DNA of 21,944 bases. Source: a virus. The position numbers and the translations under genes were made by a program. The stretch lies in IMG/VR virus record IMGVR_UViG_3300024344_000146, positions 1 through 21,944 of that record. The stretch is one strand, 5' to 3'. Shown piece after piece: positions 1 to 7,149 of the stretch (position 1 is the stretch's first letter; every line of letters begins with the position of its first letter). The notes under the pieces were generated by a model. That model had not been told where the DNA came from, ran no database searches, and saw only the letters and a list, made by a program, of their open reading frames with translations.

Positions 1-1
1 G

Positions 2-43
2 CTGGAACCGTTTGGCGATGAATTAGCAAAAGCATATGGCTAA
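2..43 (+). CDS. 3' end of an upstream phage gene (partial)
   Basis: An open frame enters from the left edge and ends at TAA 41-43; the visible residues are LEPFGDELAKAYG. It overlaps the terminase start at 36 by eight bases, so the two are probably translationally coupled. In Mu-like phages the gene just before the large terminase is usually a small terminase-type protein (DUF3486 or DUF1804), and that is the positional guess here. Too little sequence is present to assign a family. Confidence 0.5.
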   Translation: MEPFGDELAKAYG

Positions 44-1661
44 TTCCACCTCACGTCGTACATTTTTAGAAGAGATAGGCAAACTCGCTCAGGAGTTTCG
101 CATCCAGATCGAGGCCGAGGTTGACGGATTTGATCCTGATCCGGCAGCACTGGCCGCACGACGTGAGCAGTCGCAAAACGACTTATGCTTTTTTGCCAGA
201 GCCTATTTTCCCCACTACGTCAAAGAAGCGGATGCCGAACTGCATACTTACCTATACAAACGCTTACCTGAAATCGTAGATAACGAAGAAGGCGGTCATG
301 AAGCCATCGCCGCGCCACGCGGCAACGCCAAGTCCACCATCGTCACACAGATATTCGTATTGTGGTGCATCGTCACCGCTCGCAAACATTACCCGCTCAT
401 CATCATGGATGCGCTGGATCAAGCCGCGACCATGCTGGAGGCGATCAAGGCGGAGCTGGCTTTTAATCCACGCTTGGCGATGGACTACCCTGAAGCGTCA
501 GGCGTTGGCCGGGTATGGCAAGTCGGCACCATCGTCACCGCCAACGATGCCAAAGTGCAGGCGTTCGGTTCCGGCAAGCGTATGCGTGGCTTACGACACG
601 GCCCGCACCGTCCCGATCTGGTAGTGGGTGATGATCTGGAAAACGACGAAAATGTGCGCAGCCCCGACCAGCGCGACAAGCTGGAAAACTGGCTGAAGAA
701 AACCGTGCTGTCTCTGGGTGCGGCTGATGATTCGATGGACGTCATCGTCATCGGCACCATCCTGCACTACGACTCAGTGCTGTCACGCTTGTTAAAAAAT
801 CCGCTCTGGACATCGACAAAATTCAAGTCTATCCAACGCTGGCCAGACAACATGCATCTATGGGATCAGTGGGAAGAAGTTTTACTGAACCTTGGCGCAG
901 AGTCCGCGTTAGATTTTTACAACCGGCACAAACCCGAAATGGAAGCGGGAGCCATAGTGTGTTGGCCGGAAGGACAGCCGCTATACAAACTGATGGTGAA
1001 GCGCGCCCGTGATGGACGTGCTGCATTCGATAGCGAACAACAGAACGATCCGGTAAGTAGCGACGATGCGCCATTCGCCAACAGCATACAGTTCTGGGTG
1101 AATCGTCTAAACGAGTGGATATTCTTCGGTGCTTGTGATCCATCGCTAGGTAAAGCGGGTGCCAGCCGCGATCCTTCCGCCATCGGCATCGGTGGTTTCA
1201 ATCGCCGCACCGGGGTACTGGATGTAGTGGAAGCCGCCATCAAAAAACGCCTGCCGGACAAAATCATCGAAGACATCATCGCAATGCATGCTGAATATCG
1301 CTGCATCCTGTGGGTGATCGAGACCGTGCAGTTTCAGGAATTTTTACGCACCGAGTTGATTAAGCGTAGTGCAGCACGCGGAATACCGATACCTGCTCGC
1401 GCAGTGCAGCCCTATACCGATAAATTGTTGCGCATCGAGACGCTGCAACCGCATATGGCCAATGGCCTGCTGCGTCTTCATCCCGGCCAGACCACGCTGA
1501 TAGATCAGTTCCGCCACTTTCCGAAAGCCGATCATGACGACGGCCCGGACATGGTGCATATGTTATGGATGGCAGCACAAGGCAGTGGCAGAGGGACATC
1601 CGAATTTCAATCCGCAGGCAGTCGTGTCACCACATCCGGCGGCATCGCTGGCTTTATATAG
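36..1661 (+). CDS. Phage terminase large subunit (Mu gp28-like)
   Basis: ATP-driven DNA packaging motor that cuts and threads phage DNA into the prohead through the portal. The 541-residue protein shows a Walker A-type loop APRGNAKST (residues 93-101) and a Walker B segment DLVVGDDLE (194-202). The C-terminal RNase H-like nuclease half has acidic motifs at ACDPS (D368), WVIET (E429) and DDGPDMVHM (D501-D505). Length and domain order fit Mu-like large terminases. The ATG at 36 has no clear Shine-Dalgarno sequence but lies inside the end of the preceding gene, which supports coupling. The portal follows after an unusually long 223-base gap. It appears intact. The family is clear; the Mu numbering rests on gene order. 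Confidence 0.93.
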   Translation: MANSTSRRTFLEEIGKLAQEFRIQIEAEVDGFDPDPAALAARREQSQNDLCFFARAYFPHYVKEADAELHTYLYKRLPEIVDNEEGGHEAIAAPRGNAKSTIVTQIFVLWCIVTARKHYPLIIMDALDQAATMLEAIKAELAFNPRLAMDYPEASGVGRVWQVGTIVTANDAKVQAFGSGKRMRGLRHGPHRPDLVVGDDLENDENVRSPDQRDKLENWLKKTVLSLGAADDSMDVIVIGTILHYDSVLSRLLKNPLWTSTKFKSIQRWPDNMHLWDQWEEVLLNLGAESALDFYNRHKPEMEAGAIVCWPEGQPLYKLMVKRARDGRAAFDSEQQNDPVSSDDAPFANSIQFWVNRLNEWIFFGACDPSLGKAGASRDPSAIGIGGFNRRTGVLDVVEAAIKKRLPDKIIEDIIAMHAEYRCILWVIETVQFQEFLRTELIKRSAARGIPIPARAVQPYTDKLLRIETLQPHMANGLLRLHPGQTTLIDQFRHFPKADHDDGPDMVHMLWMAAQGSGRGTSEFQSAGSRVTTSGGIAGFI

Positions 1662-1884
1662 ATGCCTTGCTTTGTCAGGCTTCCTTCGACAGGCTGATGA
1701 AACAACTAGCCATCTGACTAACCCAGCAAAAAACGCTGAGTAAGTCATTGGTTATCAGGACGAACGGTTTTTGCTCCTTCCCCCATGCAGAGGGGGGAGG
1801 GAATCAGTTTGTAAGGCGCAATGCGCTATGTCCTTGACTGACGAAACAAGACGAACGGAAATTTAAAAATGAACGGAGATTAAA
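1662..1884. other. Terminase-portal intergenic gap with host-type repeat pieces
   Basis: No gene is seen here. The gap holds CCTTCGACAGGCT (1683-1695), which matches the core of a common proteobacterial interspersed repeat also seen at 15071, and a strong GC-rich hairpin at 1776-1800. Terminase and portal genes normally lie close together in Mu-like phages, so this looks like inserted host-type sequence. Bases 1873-1879 (CGGAGAT) supply the ribosome binding site for the portal gene. Confidence 0.5.
1776..1800. terminator. GC-rich hairpin, possible terminator or repeat element
   Basis: CCTTCCCCC (1776-1784) pairs with GGGGGGAGG (1792-1800) over nine positions, one of them a G-U pair, around the seven-base loop ATGCAGA. 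There is no T-run after it on the plus strand. It could reduce read-through from terminase into portal, or be an interspersed repeat carried in with the neighbouring CCTTCGACAGG piece. Confidence 0.4.
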
Positions 1885-3090
1885 ATGAAAACCGACCTCA
1901 AAAACGAAATCACCACCAGCCTGGACGAAATCGCCACCACTCGGGACGGACGCGACATCACACGCGGCCATGTCGATAGCCTGCCGCTGCTACCCGCCAC
2001 CGACCGGCTGCTATCACTCAAAGGTAGCGGCGACCTGCTGATCTATCAGGAAGTGCTGCGCGATGAACAAGTCAAAGCCTGTTTCGAGCAACGTGCGCGC
2101 GCGGTGATCGCCAAGCCCTGGGAAGTCATCCCCGGCGGCGATAAGCGCATCGACAAACAAGCGGCAGCATTCATCGAGCAGCAACTCAACAGTATTCCCT
2201 TCGACAGCATCACCGAAAAAATGCTCTATGGCATCTTCTATGGTTACGCAGTGAGCGAGCCGATTTATGCGGTGGAGGAGGGCAAGATTGTGCTCGACAC
2301 GACGCGTGGTGGCATCAAAGTACGCGACCGCCGCCGCTTTGGTTTCGCGCCGGATATGTCGCTACGCCTTAAGACATCCACCAATCCGATGGGCGAGGCC
2401 TTGCCGGATAAAAAATTCTGGACCTTCGCCACCGGCAGCGATCACGATGACGAACCCTATGGTTTAGGTTTGGCACACTGGCTTTACTGGCCGGTGTTCT
2501 TCAAACGCAGCGGCATTAAATTTTGGCTGATCTTTCTGGAGAAGTTCGGTAGCCCGACCGCACTGGGCAAATATCAACCCGGCACCGCCAAAGAAGATCA
2601 GGACAAACTGCTATCTGCCCTGCAAGACATCCAGACCGACAGCGCAATCATCTTCCCCGAAGGCATGAGTGCCGAACTGCTGGAAGCCACACGCGGCGGC
2701 ACGGCGGATTACACCTCACTTTACGACCGCATGGATGCCGCTATCGCCCGCGCCACACTCGGGCAAACCGCCAGCACACAAGGCACCCCCGGCAAACTTG
2801 GCAACGATGACCTACAAGGCAACGTACGCGACGACATCGTGCGTGCCGATGCAGACCTCATCTGCATGAGCCTCAACGCCACCATCGTTAAATGGCTAAC
2901 CGAATGGAATTTCCCCGGCGCCGCCCTGCCGCAAGTGTGGCGAAAATGCGCCGATGCAACAGACACCAACCTGACAGCAGAACGTGACAGCAAGATTGTA
3001 GAGATGGGATTCAAACCGACGCTGAAATATATACAGGATACCTATGGCGGAGAGTGGGTGGAGGAGGATGAGGCAGGTAAGAAAAAATAA
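1885..3090 (+). CDS. Phage portal protein, DUF935 family (Mu gp29-like)
   Basis: Portal subunit forming the ring at the capsid vertex through which DNA enters and to which the tail attaches. The 401-residue protein has the typical DUF935 opening (TRDGRDITRG near residue 19, LLSLKGSGDLLIYQEVLRDEQV) and the core segments KPWEVIPGG, EKFGSPTALGKY and LGQTASTQGTPGKLGND. The ATG follows GGAG at good spacing. Mu gp29 and most relatives are near 500 residues. This one stops soon after YIQDTYGGEW with a charged tail EEDEAGKKK, so roughly 100 C-terminal residues seem missing. The stop falls exactly where the non-phage island begins, so the tail was probably lost or replaced there. Family confident; truncation inferred. 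Confidence 0.9.
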   Translation: MKTDLKNEITTSLDEIATTRDGRDITRGHVDSLPLLPATDRLLSLKGSGDLLIYQEVLRDEQVKACFEQRARAVIAKPWEVIPGGDKRIDKQAAAFIEQQLNSIPFDSITEKMLYGIFYGYAVSEPIYAVEEGKIVLDTTRGGIKVRDRRRFGFAPDMSLRLKTSTNPMGEALPDKKFWTFATGSDHDDEPYGLGLAHWLYWPVFFKRSGIKFWLIFLEKFGSPTALGKYQPGTAKEDQDKLLSALQDIQTDSAIIFPEGMSAELLEATRGGTADYTSLYDRMDAAIARATLGQTASTQGTPGKLGNDDLQGNVRDDIVRADADLICMSLNATIVKWLTEWNFPGAALPQVWRKCADATDTNLTAERDSKIVEMGFKPTLKYIQDTYGGEWVEEDEAGKKK

Positions 3091-3142
3091 CACGGGTCTA
3101 GCGGTTTAAAGATGGCAGCACATTTTGCTTCAATAGATATTG

Positions 3143-3174
3143 TTGATATAAGGAAAACCCTGATTCAGAATCAG
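3143..3174. repeat. Inverted copy of TAAGGA-type dyad plus 15-base palindrome downstream of acpH
   Basis: On the minus strand, 3160-3143 reads GGGTTTTCCTTATATCAA, 16 of 18 bases identical to the plus strand at 3910-3927. The two copies bracket acpH as inverted repeats. Adjacent bases 3160-3174 form the palindrome CTGATTC-A-GAATCAG. It lies just past the end of acpH and could act as a terminator, a regulatory site or a boundary of imported DNA. Confidence 0.45.
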
Positions 3175-3184
3175 AAATGCCAAC

Positions 3185-3775
3185 CTACCGCTTAGATTGC
3201 GCTCTCCATTCGCTACTAAACGCTTTCGCATCAGCAAGCCAAATTTCAAAGTCGCTGGTGAATCCATCCACATCAGCAAGAAATTCTTGTTCTCCGTTAG
3301 TCAATGGGTTGGCTCGCCGGATTCGACGTGACATACGCGCTATGACATCTGCAATCTCTTCAATGTGCTGATAGCTTGTCAGCCAGTCTTCTTTGCGCAT
3401 CATCATTAATCCCAGATGTGAAGTGTCGGGTAGGTCAGGTAGTCTGTCATGGATGATGCTGTAGACATCTGCACAATATTCATTGAGGGGAATGTGATGA
3501 TGATCAGCCCAGTTTATTGCGAGCAAGTGATCGTAGATCACATCAACCAGCACGCCGGCATATCGTCTACGATGCGCTGAGATTCGCGTGCGACTTCTCC
3601 TGAAGGCAGGATTAGACTCGGCAAAATTATCTATTGCCCGGTGTAATGCAACACCTTGCGCTAGGTCATCGGGTAATGTGCCCGGCAAGACACCTTTGAT
3701 CCAGTCACCGATAACACCACCCACGATCAATGCGGGTTGGTCGCCCGCAAGCAGGGCATGCGCAAGAAAATTCAA
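3185..3775 (-). CDS. acpH: ACP phosphodiesterase (AcpH, DUF479 family), host cargo
   Basis: Acyl carrier protein phosphodiesterase, which in bacteria such as E. coli removes the 4'-phosphopantetheine group from holo-ACP, giving apo-ACP, in the cytoplasm. The 196-residue length is normal for the family. The N terminus NFLAHALLAG, the GDWIKG motif, the GVALHRAIDNFAESNP segment with its His-Arg and Asp residues, and VDVIYDHLLAINW are hallmark blocks. The start chosen is TTG at 3775, because it gives the expected N terminus and GGGAG lies seven bases upstream. It is a housekeeping gene, intact and opposite to the phage genes, in a region that should encode head proteins, so it is best read as imported host DNA. 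It is bracketed by imperfect inverted repeats. Confidence 0.88.
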   Translation of the reverse strand: MNFLAHALLAGDQPALIVGGVIGDWIKGVLPGTLPDDLAQGVALHRAIDNFAESNPAFRRSRTRISAHRRRYAGVLVDVIYDHLLAINWADHHHIPLNEYCADVYSIIHDRLPDLPDTSHLGLMMMRKEDWLTSYQHIEEIADVIARMSRRIRRANPLTNGEQEFLADVDGFTSDFEIWLADAKAFSSEWRAQSKR

Positions 3776-4117
3776 TTAACACTCCCTATAGTCGTGGCAT
3801 TTGCAACGATGCAGGATTGATGCGTTCAGCACTATCGTTGCGGGGTCTGATTGAGCAAAGCGTCTACACATAGTTGCGAAGTTTACCCTATGGGCTGAAT
3901 GCAAAATAAGGATTTTCCCTATATCAATCAGGAGATTTGAATGGTAACTTTTGGCGGTGCAGATTTTTCACTCTCGATATTATCTTAATGATGTTTTTGG
4001 ATGATGTTTTTGGCAATCAAAATTGAACGAAAGTGTTATTTCTCGTTTAAAAACAAAGAGGAGAAACTGGGTGCCTTACGGCTAGTTTTGTAACAATAAT
4101 AATAACAAGGAATAAGC
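3776..4117. other. Intergenic region between acpH and the membrane-protein gene
   Basis: A 342-base, rather AT-rich stretch between divergent genes. It holds the acpH ribosome binding site, the dyad at 3907-3921 and the ribosome binding site AAGGA before the gene at 4118. An ATG at 3941 with AGGAG six bases upstream opens a frame of only 15 codons. No other gene is visible, and no -35/-10 pair is good enough to call. Confidence 0.4.
3907..3927. repeat. TAAGGA-N3-TCCCTA dyad, upstream copy
   Basis: Bases 3907-3921 read TAAGGATTTTCCCTA, a dyad with one mismatch that is nearly identical to 5426-5440. The longer match at 3910-3927 pairs with the inverted copy at 3143-3160. It could be an operator for a regulator of the cargo genes, or an end sequence of mobile or imported DNA; the sequence does not decide. 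Confidence 0.45.
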
Positions 4118-4687
4118 ATGTTGAATGTAGCAATCATCGTCGTTATCGCAGCCTCCAGCGTGTGGGTATATCTTGACGCCACAAATTACAAAATAGGCAA
4201 AATCCCGGATAGGACTGGCATGTTTAACCTATCAGCGGGGCATTGGGGAACGGTCACGTTGCTGCTGTGGATTATTGGGTTTCCGGCATATTTGATCAAA
4301 CGAAATAGCTTGATCGAAATCGCAAAAGAACATCCGATTGATGTAAAAGGTCGCGCCGTTAAATCAGTCGTGTTCGCAACATTCGGTAGCCTCTGGGCAT
4401 TTATGTCGTTTGTCGGCGTTGCGATGACAATACTGCCGACCTGTAGCGATGCAAGCGTCAAATCTCTAGTTGGACAAATCCTCACTGAAATGTCCTCCGC
4501 CAAACGGGCGGGAGCAAAGTTCGTTTCCGTCGAAGATGAAGCAGAGCTAGGGTTTAATCAGACAACACAAATTCGCACTTGCACCGGCACGACAGTCACC
4601 ACCATCGGGGAAGATCTCACCCTCTACTCAATCATGTGGAGAAATCAAGACAGAGGCGAATATGAAGTTGAAGCGCAGCGGCAATAG
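4118..4687 (+). CDS. Putative inner-membrane protein, host-type cargo
   Basis: A 189-residue membrane protein with three predicted helices: residues 3-20, 44-62 (WGTVTLLLWIIGFPAYLI) and 86-106. The segment from VYLDATNYKIGKIP through NLSAGHWGTVTLLLW to FPAYLIKR resembles the N-terminal module of small membrane proteins found in many proteobacterial chromosomes; that comparison is from memory and gives no function. After the third helix a soluble C-terminal part begins LPTCSD and contains a second cysteine (RTCTG), probably periplasmic. The start ATG follows AAGGA at good spacing. A perfect nine-base hairpin follows the stop. Together with acpH and the haem-protein stump it forms the non-phage island. 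Not a recognised phage protein. Confidence 0.65.
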   Translation: MLNVAIIVVIAASSVWVYLDATNYKIGKIPDRTGMFNLSAGHWGTVTLLLWIIGFPAYLIKRNSLIEIAKEHPIDVKGRAVKSVVFATFGSLWAFMSFVGVAMTILPTCSDASVKSLVGQILTEMSSAKRAGAKFVSVEDEAELGFNQTTQIRTCTGTTVTTIGEDLTLYSIMWRNQDRGEYEVEAQRQ

Positions 4688-4704
4688 ATATTGATAAACG
4701 GGTA

Positions 4705-4731
4705 CAAGCCCATAATTCATACATGGGCTTG
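4705..4731. terminator. Nine-base-pair hairpin after the membrane-protein gene
   Basis: CAAGCCCAT (4705-4713) and ATGGGCTTG (4723-4731) are perfectly complementary around a nine-base loop, starting 18 bases after the stop at 4687. No U-run follows, so it may be a weak or bidirectional terminator or an RNA-stabilising hairpin between convergent genes. Confidence 0.55.
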
Positions 4732-4792
4732 GAATGAAATACAGAAAAATATATAACCTGAGTTTTAATGCTGCGCAAAAACGAAGCTCAGC

Positions 4793-5140
4793 TTATTGAT
4801 GATGCGACCCAGATTTGAGCATAGCGATAAGCTTGGTTCGCAGTATCATCATTCTATTGTAAGGCAGGCCAGCCTTAAGGAAAGTATGAAAATGCTCAGT
4901 CACATACATCACTTCATGCACTGTATGATGATAGGCAGGGCTGGTTAATCTCTCCTCAAACTGGGAGACTTGCAACCTTACATTCTGACTATCAGGCTGG
5001 CGCCTTTCAGTTATTTGAATAGTAAAATCACCCATGAGTACCTCACTTAAATGAGACAGCTGGCGTATCAATTTACTCCAATTTTCACCAATGTCAAGAT
5101 GCCGCCAAACCAATTTAGTAGGACAAGCCCGAAACTGCAT
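4793..5140 (-). CDS. Hypothetical protein or gene remnant, unknown function
   Basis: An unrecognised ORF of 115 codons from ATG 5140. That ATG has no Shine-Dalgarno sequence and an in-frame stop lies only nine bases further upstream. An internal ATG at 5035 (MGDFTIQ) has GAGG five bases before it and would give an 80-residue protein, so the shorter form may be the real one. Composition is soluble and mixed charge, with His-rich patches (YHHTVHEV, SGSHHQ) and no membrane segment or known motif. It lies beside a clear pseudogene on the same strand in imported DNA, so it may itself be a fragment. Existence and function are both uncertain. Confidence 0.35.
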   Translation of the reverse strand: MQFRACPTKLVWRHLDIGENWSKLIRQLSHLSEVLMGDFTIQITERRQPDSQNVRLQVSQFEERLTSPAYHHTVHEVMYVTEHFHTFLKAGLPYNRMMILRTKLIAMLKSGSHHQ

Positions 5141-5235
5141 TGCAACGCGCTTTACGTCTGAATTGGGGTATCCGGCACTGCCGGAAACGCCAAGCTGTCC
5201 TCACTATTCAGCAGCGTCATGCTTTAGTCATTGCT

Positions 5236-5397
5236 TCACAAAGGACGCTTAATGCTCACAGCACCGCGAATTTGCCCGACGCGGTATCCGGTTGCCGCGT
5301 CATGGGGGTATTCGGCATCCAAGCGTGCTTTTACCTTGTCCGAAATCTCACTGGCAGAGCCATGACAAGCCATACATCGAGGCTTAAAAGGTAAGTA
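5236..5397 (-). pseudogene. C-terminal remnant of a Tll0287-like (DUF3365) haem-domain protein
   Basis: Reading the minus strand, an open frame from 5397 to the stop at 5236-5238 encodes a haem motif CMACH, then SASEISDKVKARLDAEYP, then DAATGYRVGQIRGA and the terminal SIKRPL. This order (CxxCHG, a helix ending in YP, a DxATGY.VG.IRGA block and a final ..RPL) is the C-terminal signature of Tll0287-like / DUF3365 haem domains, often found as periplasmic sensors or small cytochromes. Only about 53 residues remain: a stop lies just upstream (TAA at 5400-5398) and no start or N-terminal half is present. It is therefore a truncated host gene, and supports a host origin for the island. Confidence 0.75.
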
Positions 5398-5425
5398 TTA
5401 AAGGGAGCGGGAGCGTTATTAAAAA

Positions 5426-5440
5426 TAAGGATTTTCCTTA
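5426..5440. repeat. Perfect TAAGGA-TTT-TCCTTA dyad at the right edge of the island
   Basis: TAAGGATTTTCCTTA is a perfect inverted repeat with six-base arms. It matches 3907-3921 at 14 of 15 positions and the inverted copy near 3149-3163 at 13 of 15. It lies 45 bases before the phage late promoter, so copies of this dyad occur near both edges of the island. Confidence 0.45.
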
Positions 5441-5484
5441 GCACTCAGCCCCTAGCCCAAAACTTTTCAAGCCCACTTTTCCCC

Positions 5485-5535
5485 CGGAAACCCTTCCGTC
5501 TTAACTGTCCTTGCCGCTTTCGCCATTATGGCGGC
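5485..5535 (+). promoter_or_regulatory. Putative phage late promoter for the head module
   Basis: The dyad CGGAA-ACCC-TTCCG (5485-5498) is followed by TTAACT (5501-5506), 17 bases, CATTAT (5524-5529), six bases and the ATG at 5536. The same arrangement with the same spacings lies before gpN at 14765-14815. The dyad centre (5491.5) is 44.5 bases before the ATG. If transcription starts at or next to the ATG, as the -10 spacing predicts, this is where Mor/C-type activators sit at Mu promoters. No Shine-Dalgarno sequence precedes the ATG, which fits a leaderless message. Spacing and repetition are seen; promoter function is inferred. Confidence 0.6.
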
Positions 5536-6723
5536 ATGAAAACGACGACTAAACAAATCCAAATCTTTAAGCCGGGCAAGCATGTCGCGATGAGCGGTGT
5601 GGCTTTGTCCTTTTCCGAAACTGAGCTTGCGGCTACGGTGGCTGCTTATGACCCTGCCAAGCATGAAGCACCCCTGGTGGTGGGGCATCCTAAACATGAC
5701 GACCCGGCCTATGGTTGGGTGCAGTCGTTGGCGTTTGCTGACGGTATCGAAGCCAGCCCGCATCAGGTCGATCCGGCGTTCGCCGAGATGGTCGAGCGCG
5801 GTGCGTTCAAAAAAATCTCTGCGTCGTTCTATGCACCTGACTCACCCAGCAATCCGGTACCGGGTGTTTACTATCTGCGCCATGTTGGTTTTCTCGGTGC
5901 GCAGCCACCTGCGGTTAAAGGTTTGCGTGCGGTAGAGTTTGCCGATGCCCCGGTGCATTCAGATAACAACGAGTTCGCTGAGATACTTGGACTTACCGAA
6001 ACAGGCGTAATCGAATTTGCCGACTGGGGCGATACGCAGCAGGCCAGCATTTTGCGCAATTTGCGCGAGTGGATCATCGGCAAGTTCGGTCGTAATGAGG
6101 CGGATAAAGCAGTGCCTAGCCATCTCGTACAAACGGCGGAAGCCCGCAAGTCAGAAACCAATAATAACGATAGCGAGGGAGCGGTTCCGGCTCCTGCATT
6201 CAATGAACCACAACCAGAAGGAGATCCCATGTCTGATGCAGACAAGGCGCGCTTAGCCGCGCTCGAAAAACAGAACGATGAGTTACAGAAAAGTCAGGCC
6301 GCATTCGCCGAGGCCGAAAAGAAACACAAGCGCGATGCGGCACACGCTGAGCATATTGCATTCGCAGACGGTTTGATCGGTGAAGGCAAGTTGCTGCCTG
6401 CCAATAAGGACGTGACCGTCGCCACGCTGGACTTCATGTCGGCACAAGACGAGCCGATTTTGTTCGGTGAGGGTGACGGCAATGGCGATACTGGCCAGCC
6501 ACTCATCAACGCATACAAAGCATCGCTACAGGCCAATCCCAAGCTGGTGGAGTTCGGCGAACTGGCAGGTGCAGCGTTAGACGAAAACGATGCACTCAAT
6601 TTCGCCGCCCCTGCCGGATTCACCGTCGATGCAGAACGGCTGACGTTGCACCAAAAGGCTCTGTCTTATCAGGCGACCCACCAAACCAGTTATGACGTCG
6701 CGCTCGTTGCGGTCAGCGCATAA
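5536..6723 (+). CDS. Phage prohead protease (Mu I-like) with C-terminal scaffold region
   Basis: Capsid maturation protease of the Mu I protein family, which cleaves scaffold and itself during prohead assembly. The N-terminal half of the 395-residue protein has typical blocks: IFKPGKHVAMSG, APLVVGHPKHDDPAYGWV, ERGAFKKISASFY and PGVYYLRHVGFLGAQPPAVKGL. From about residue 232 it becomes a coiled-coil-rich scaffold region (RLAALEKQNDELQKSQ...AEAEKKHKRDAAHAEH). An internal ATG there carries its own ribosome binding site. The ATG at 5536 has no Shine-Dalgarno sequence and follows a putative late promoter by six bases. This opens the head module after the island. Confidence 0.9.
   Translation: MKTTTKQIQIFKPGKHVAMSGVALSFSETELAATVAAYDPAKHEAPLVVGHPKHDDPAYGWVQSLAFADGIEASPHQVDPAFAEMVERGAFKKISASFYAPDSPSNPVPGVYYLRHVGFLGAQPPAVKGLRAVEFADAPVHSDNNEFAEILGLTETGVIEFADWGDTQQASILRNLREWIIGKFGRNEADKAVPSHLVQTAEARKSETNNNDSEGAVPAPAFNEPQPEGDPMSDADKARLAALEKQNDELQKSQAAFAEAEKKHKRDAAHAEHIAFADGLIGEGKLLPANKDVTVATLDFMSAQDEPILFGEGDGNGDTGQPLINAYKASLQANPKLVEFGELAGAALDENDALNFAAPAGFTVDAERLTLHQKALSYQATHQTSYDVALVAVSA
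6229..6723 (+). CDS. Nested in-frame scaffold protein (Mu Z-like)
   Basis: Inside the protease gene and in the same frame, ATG 6229 is preceded by AAGGAG with five bases between, a much stronger ribosome binding site than that of the full-length gene. The product (164 residues, starting MSDADKARLAALEKQ) consists of a charged coiled coil followed by an Ala-rich tail, which fits a capsid scaffold. Phage Mu and many other phages make scaffold from an internal start within the protease gene. The site is plainly visible; expression is inferred. Confidence 0.75.
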   Translation: MSDADKARLAALEKQNDELQKSQAAFAEAEKKHKRDAAHAEHIAFADGLIGEGKLLPANKDVTVATLDFMSAQDEPILFGEGDGNGDTGQPLINAYKASLQANPKLVEFGELAGAALDENDALNFAAPAGFTVDAERLTLHQKALSYQATHQTSYDVALVAVSA

Positions 6724-6768
6724 CGGTTTCAACTTACGAAAATCAATCTACCCATTAAGGAGAACACA

Positions 6769-7113
6769 ATGCATAACTCAACCCCCTTACTCGCCCTATC
6801 CATTTTGGCTATCGGCGCGATCACTGCCCACCGTTTCGTCACCCCTGCCGGTGATGTCGCCGCCGTTGCGGGTGTCAACACACAAGGCATAGCGCAATCC
6901 GATGCCGCGATTGGCGAACGCTTTACTGCAACGGTGATCGGCACAGAAGTCGTCGAAGCCGGAGCAGCGATAGCTGCCGGTGCGCTGATCGAAACCGATG
7001 CCACCGGACGAGCCACTACCCATAGCACTGGTGTTGCCGTGGCACGACTTGCCCCCGGTGAGTCTGCCGTCGCCGCAGGCGAATTCGTCGAAGTGATTCT
7101 GTTCGCCAATTAA
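6769..7113 (+). CDS. DUF2190 capsid decoration-type protein
   Basis: A 114-residue, Ala/Gly/Val-rich protein that starts after a strong ribosome binding site (AAGGAG). The pattern of RFVTPAGDVAAVAGVNTQGIAQSD, then IGTEVVEAGAAIAAGALIET and a C-terminal EFVEVILF is that of DUF2190 proteins, small beta-rich proteins encoded beside the major capsid gene. They are thought to decorate or stabilise the capsid surface. The N terminus (PLLALSILAIGAITA) is hydrophobic, but the family argues against a signal peptide. It lies between the protease/scaffold and major capsid genes, as expected. Confidence 0.8.
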   Translation: MHNSTPLLALSILAIGAITAHRFVTPAGDVAAVAGVNTQGIAQSDAAIGERFTATVIGTEVVEAGAAIAAGALIETDATGRATTHSTGVAVARLAPGESAVAAGEFVEVILFAN

Positions 7114-7149
7114 ACCCAAACCGTCAATATATTCTAAGGAGAAATTCAA

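Noticed and set aside
3941-3988. Tiny ORF (15 residues) with a good AGGAG site before acpH
   Set aside because: Too short, no recognisable product and no coding bias; it could be a truncated gene start but cannot be supported.
5140-5394. Plus-strand ORF of 84 codons opposite the haem-domain remnant
   Set aside because: The minus strand carries a recognisable DUF3365 C terminus across most of the same bases, so the plus-strand frame is a shadow; it also lacks a ribosome binding site.
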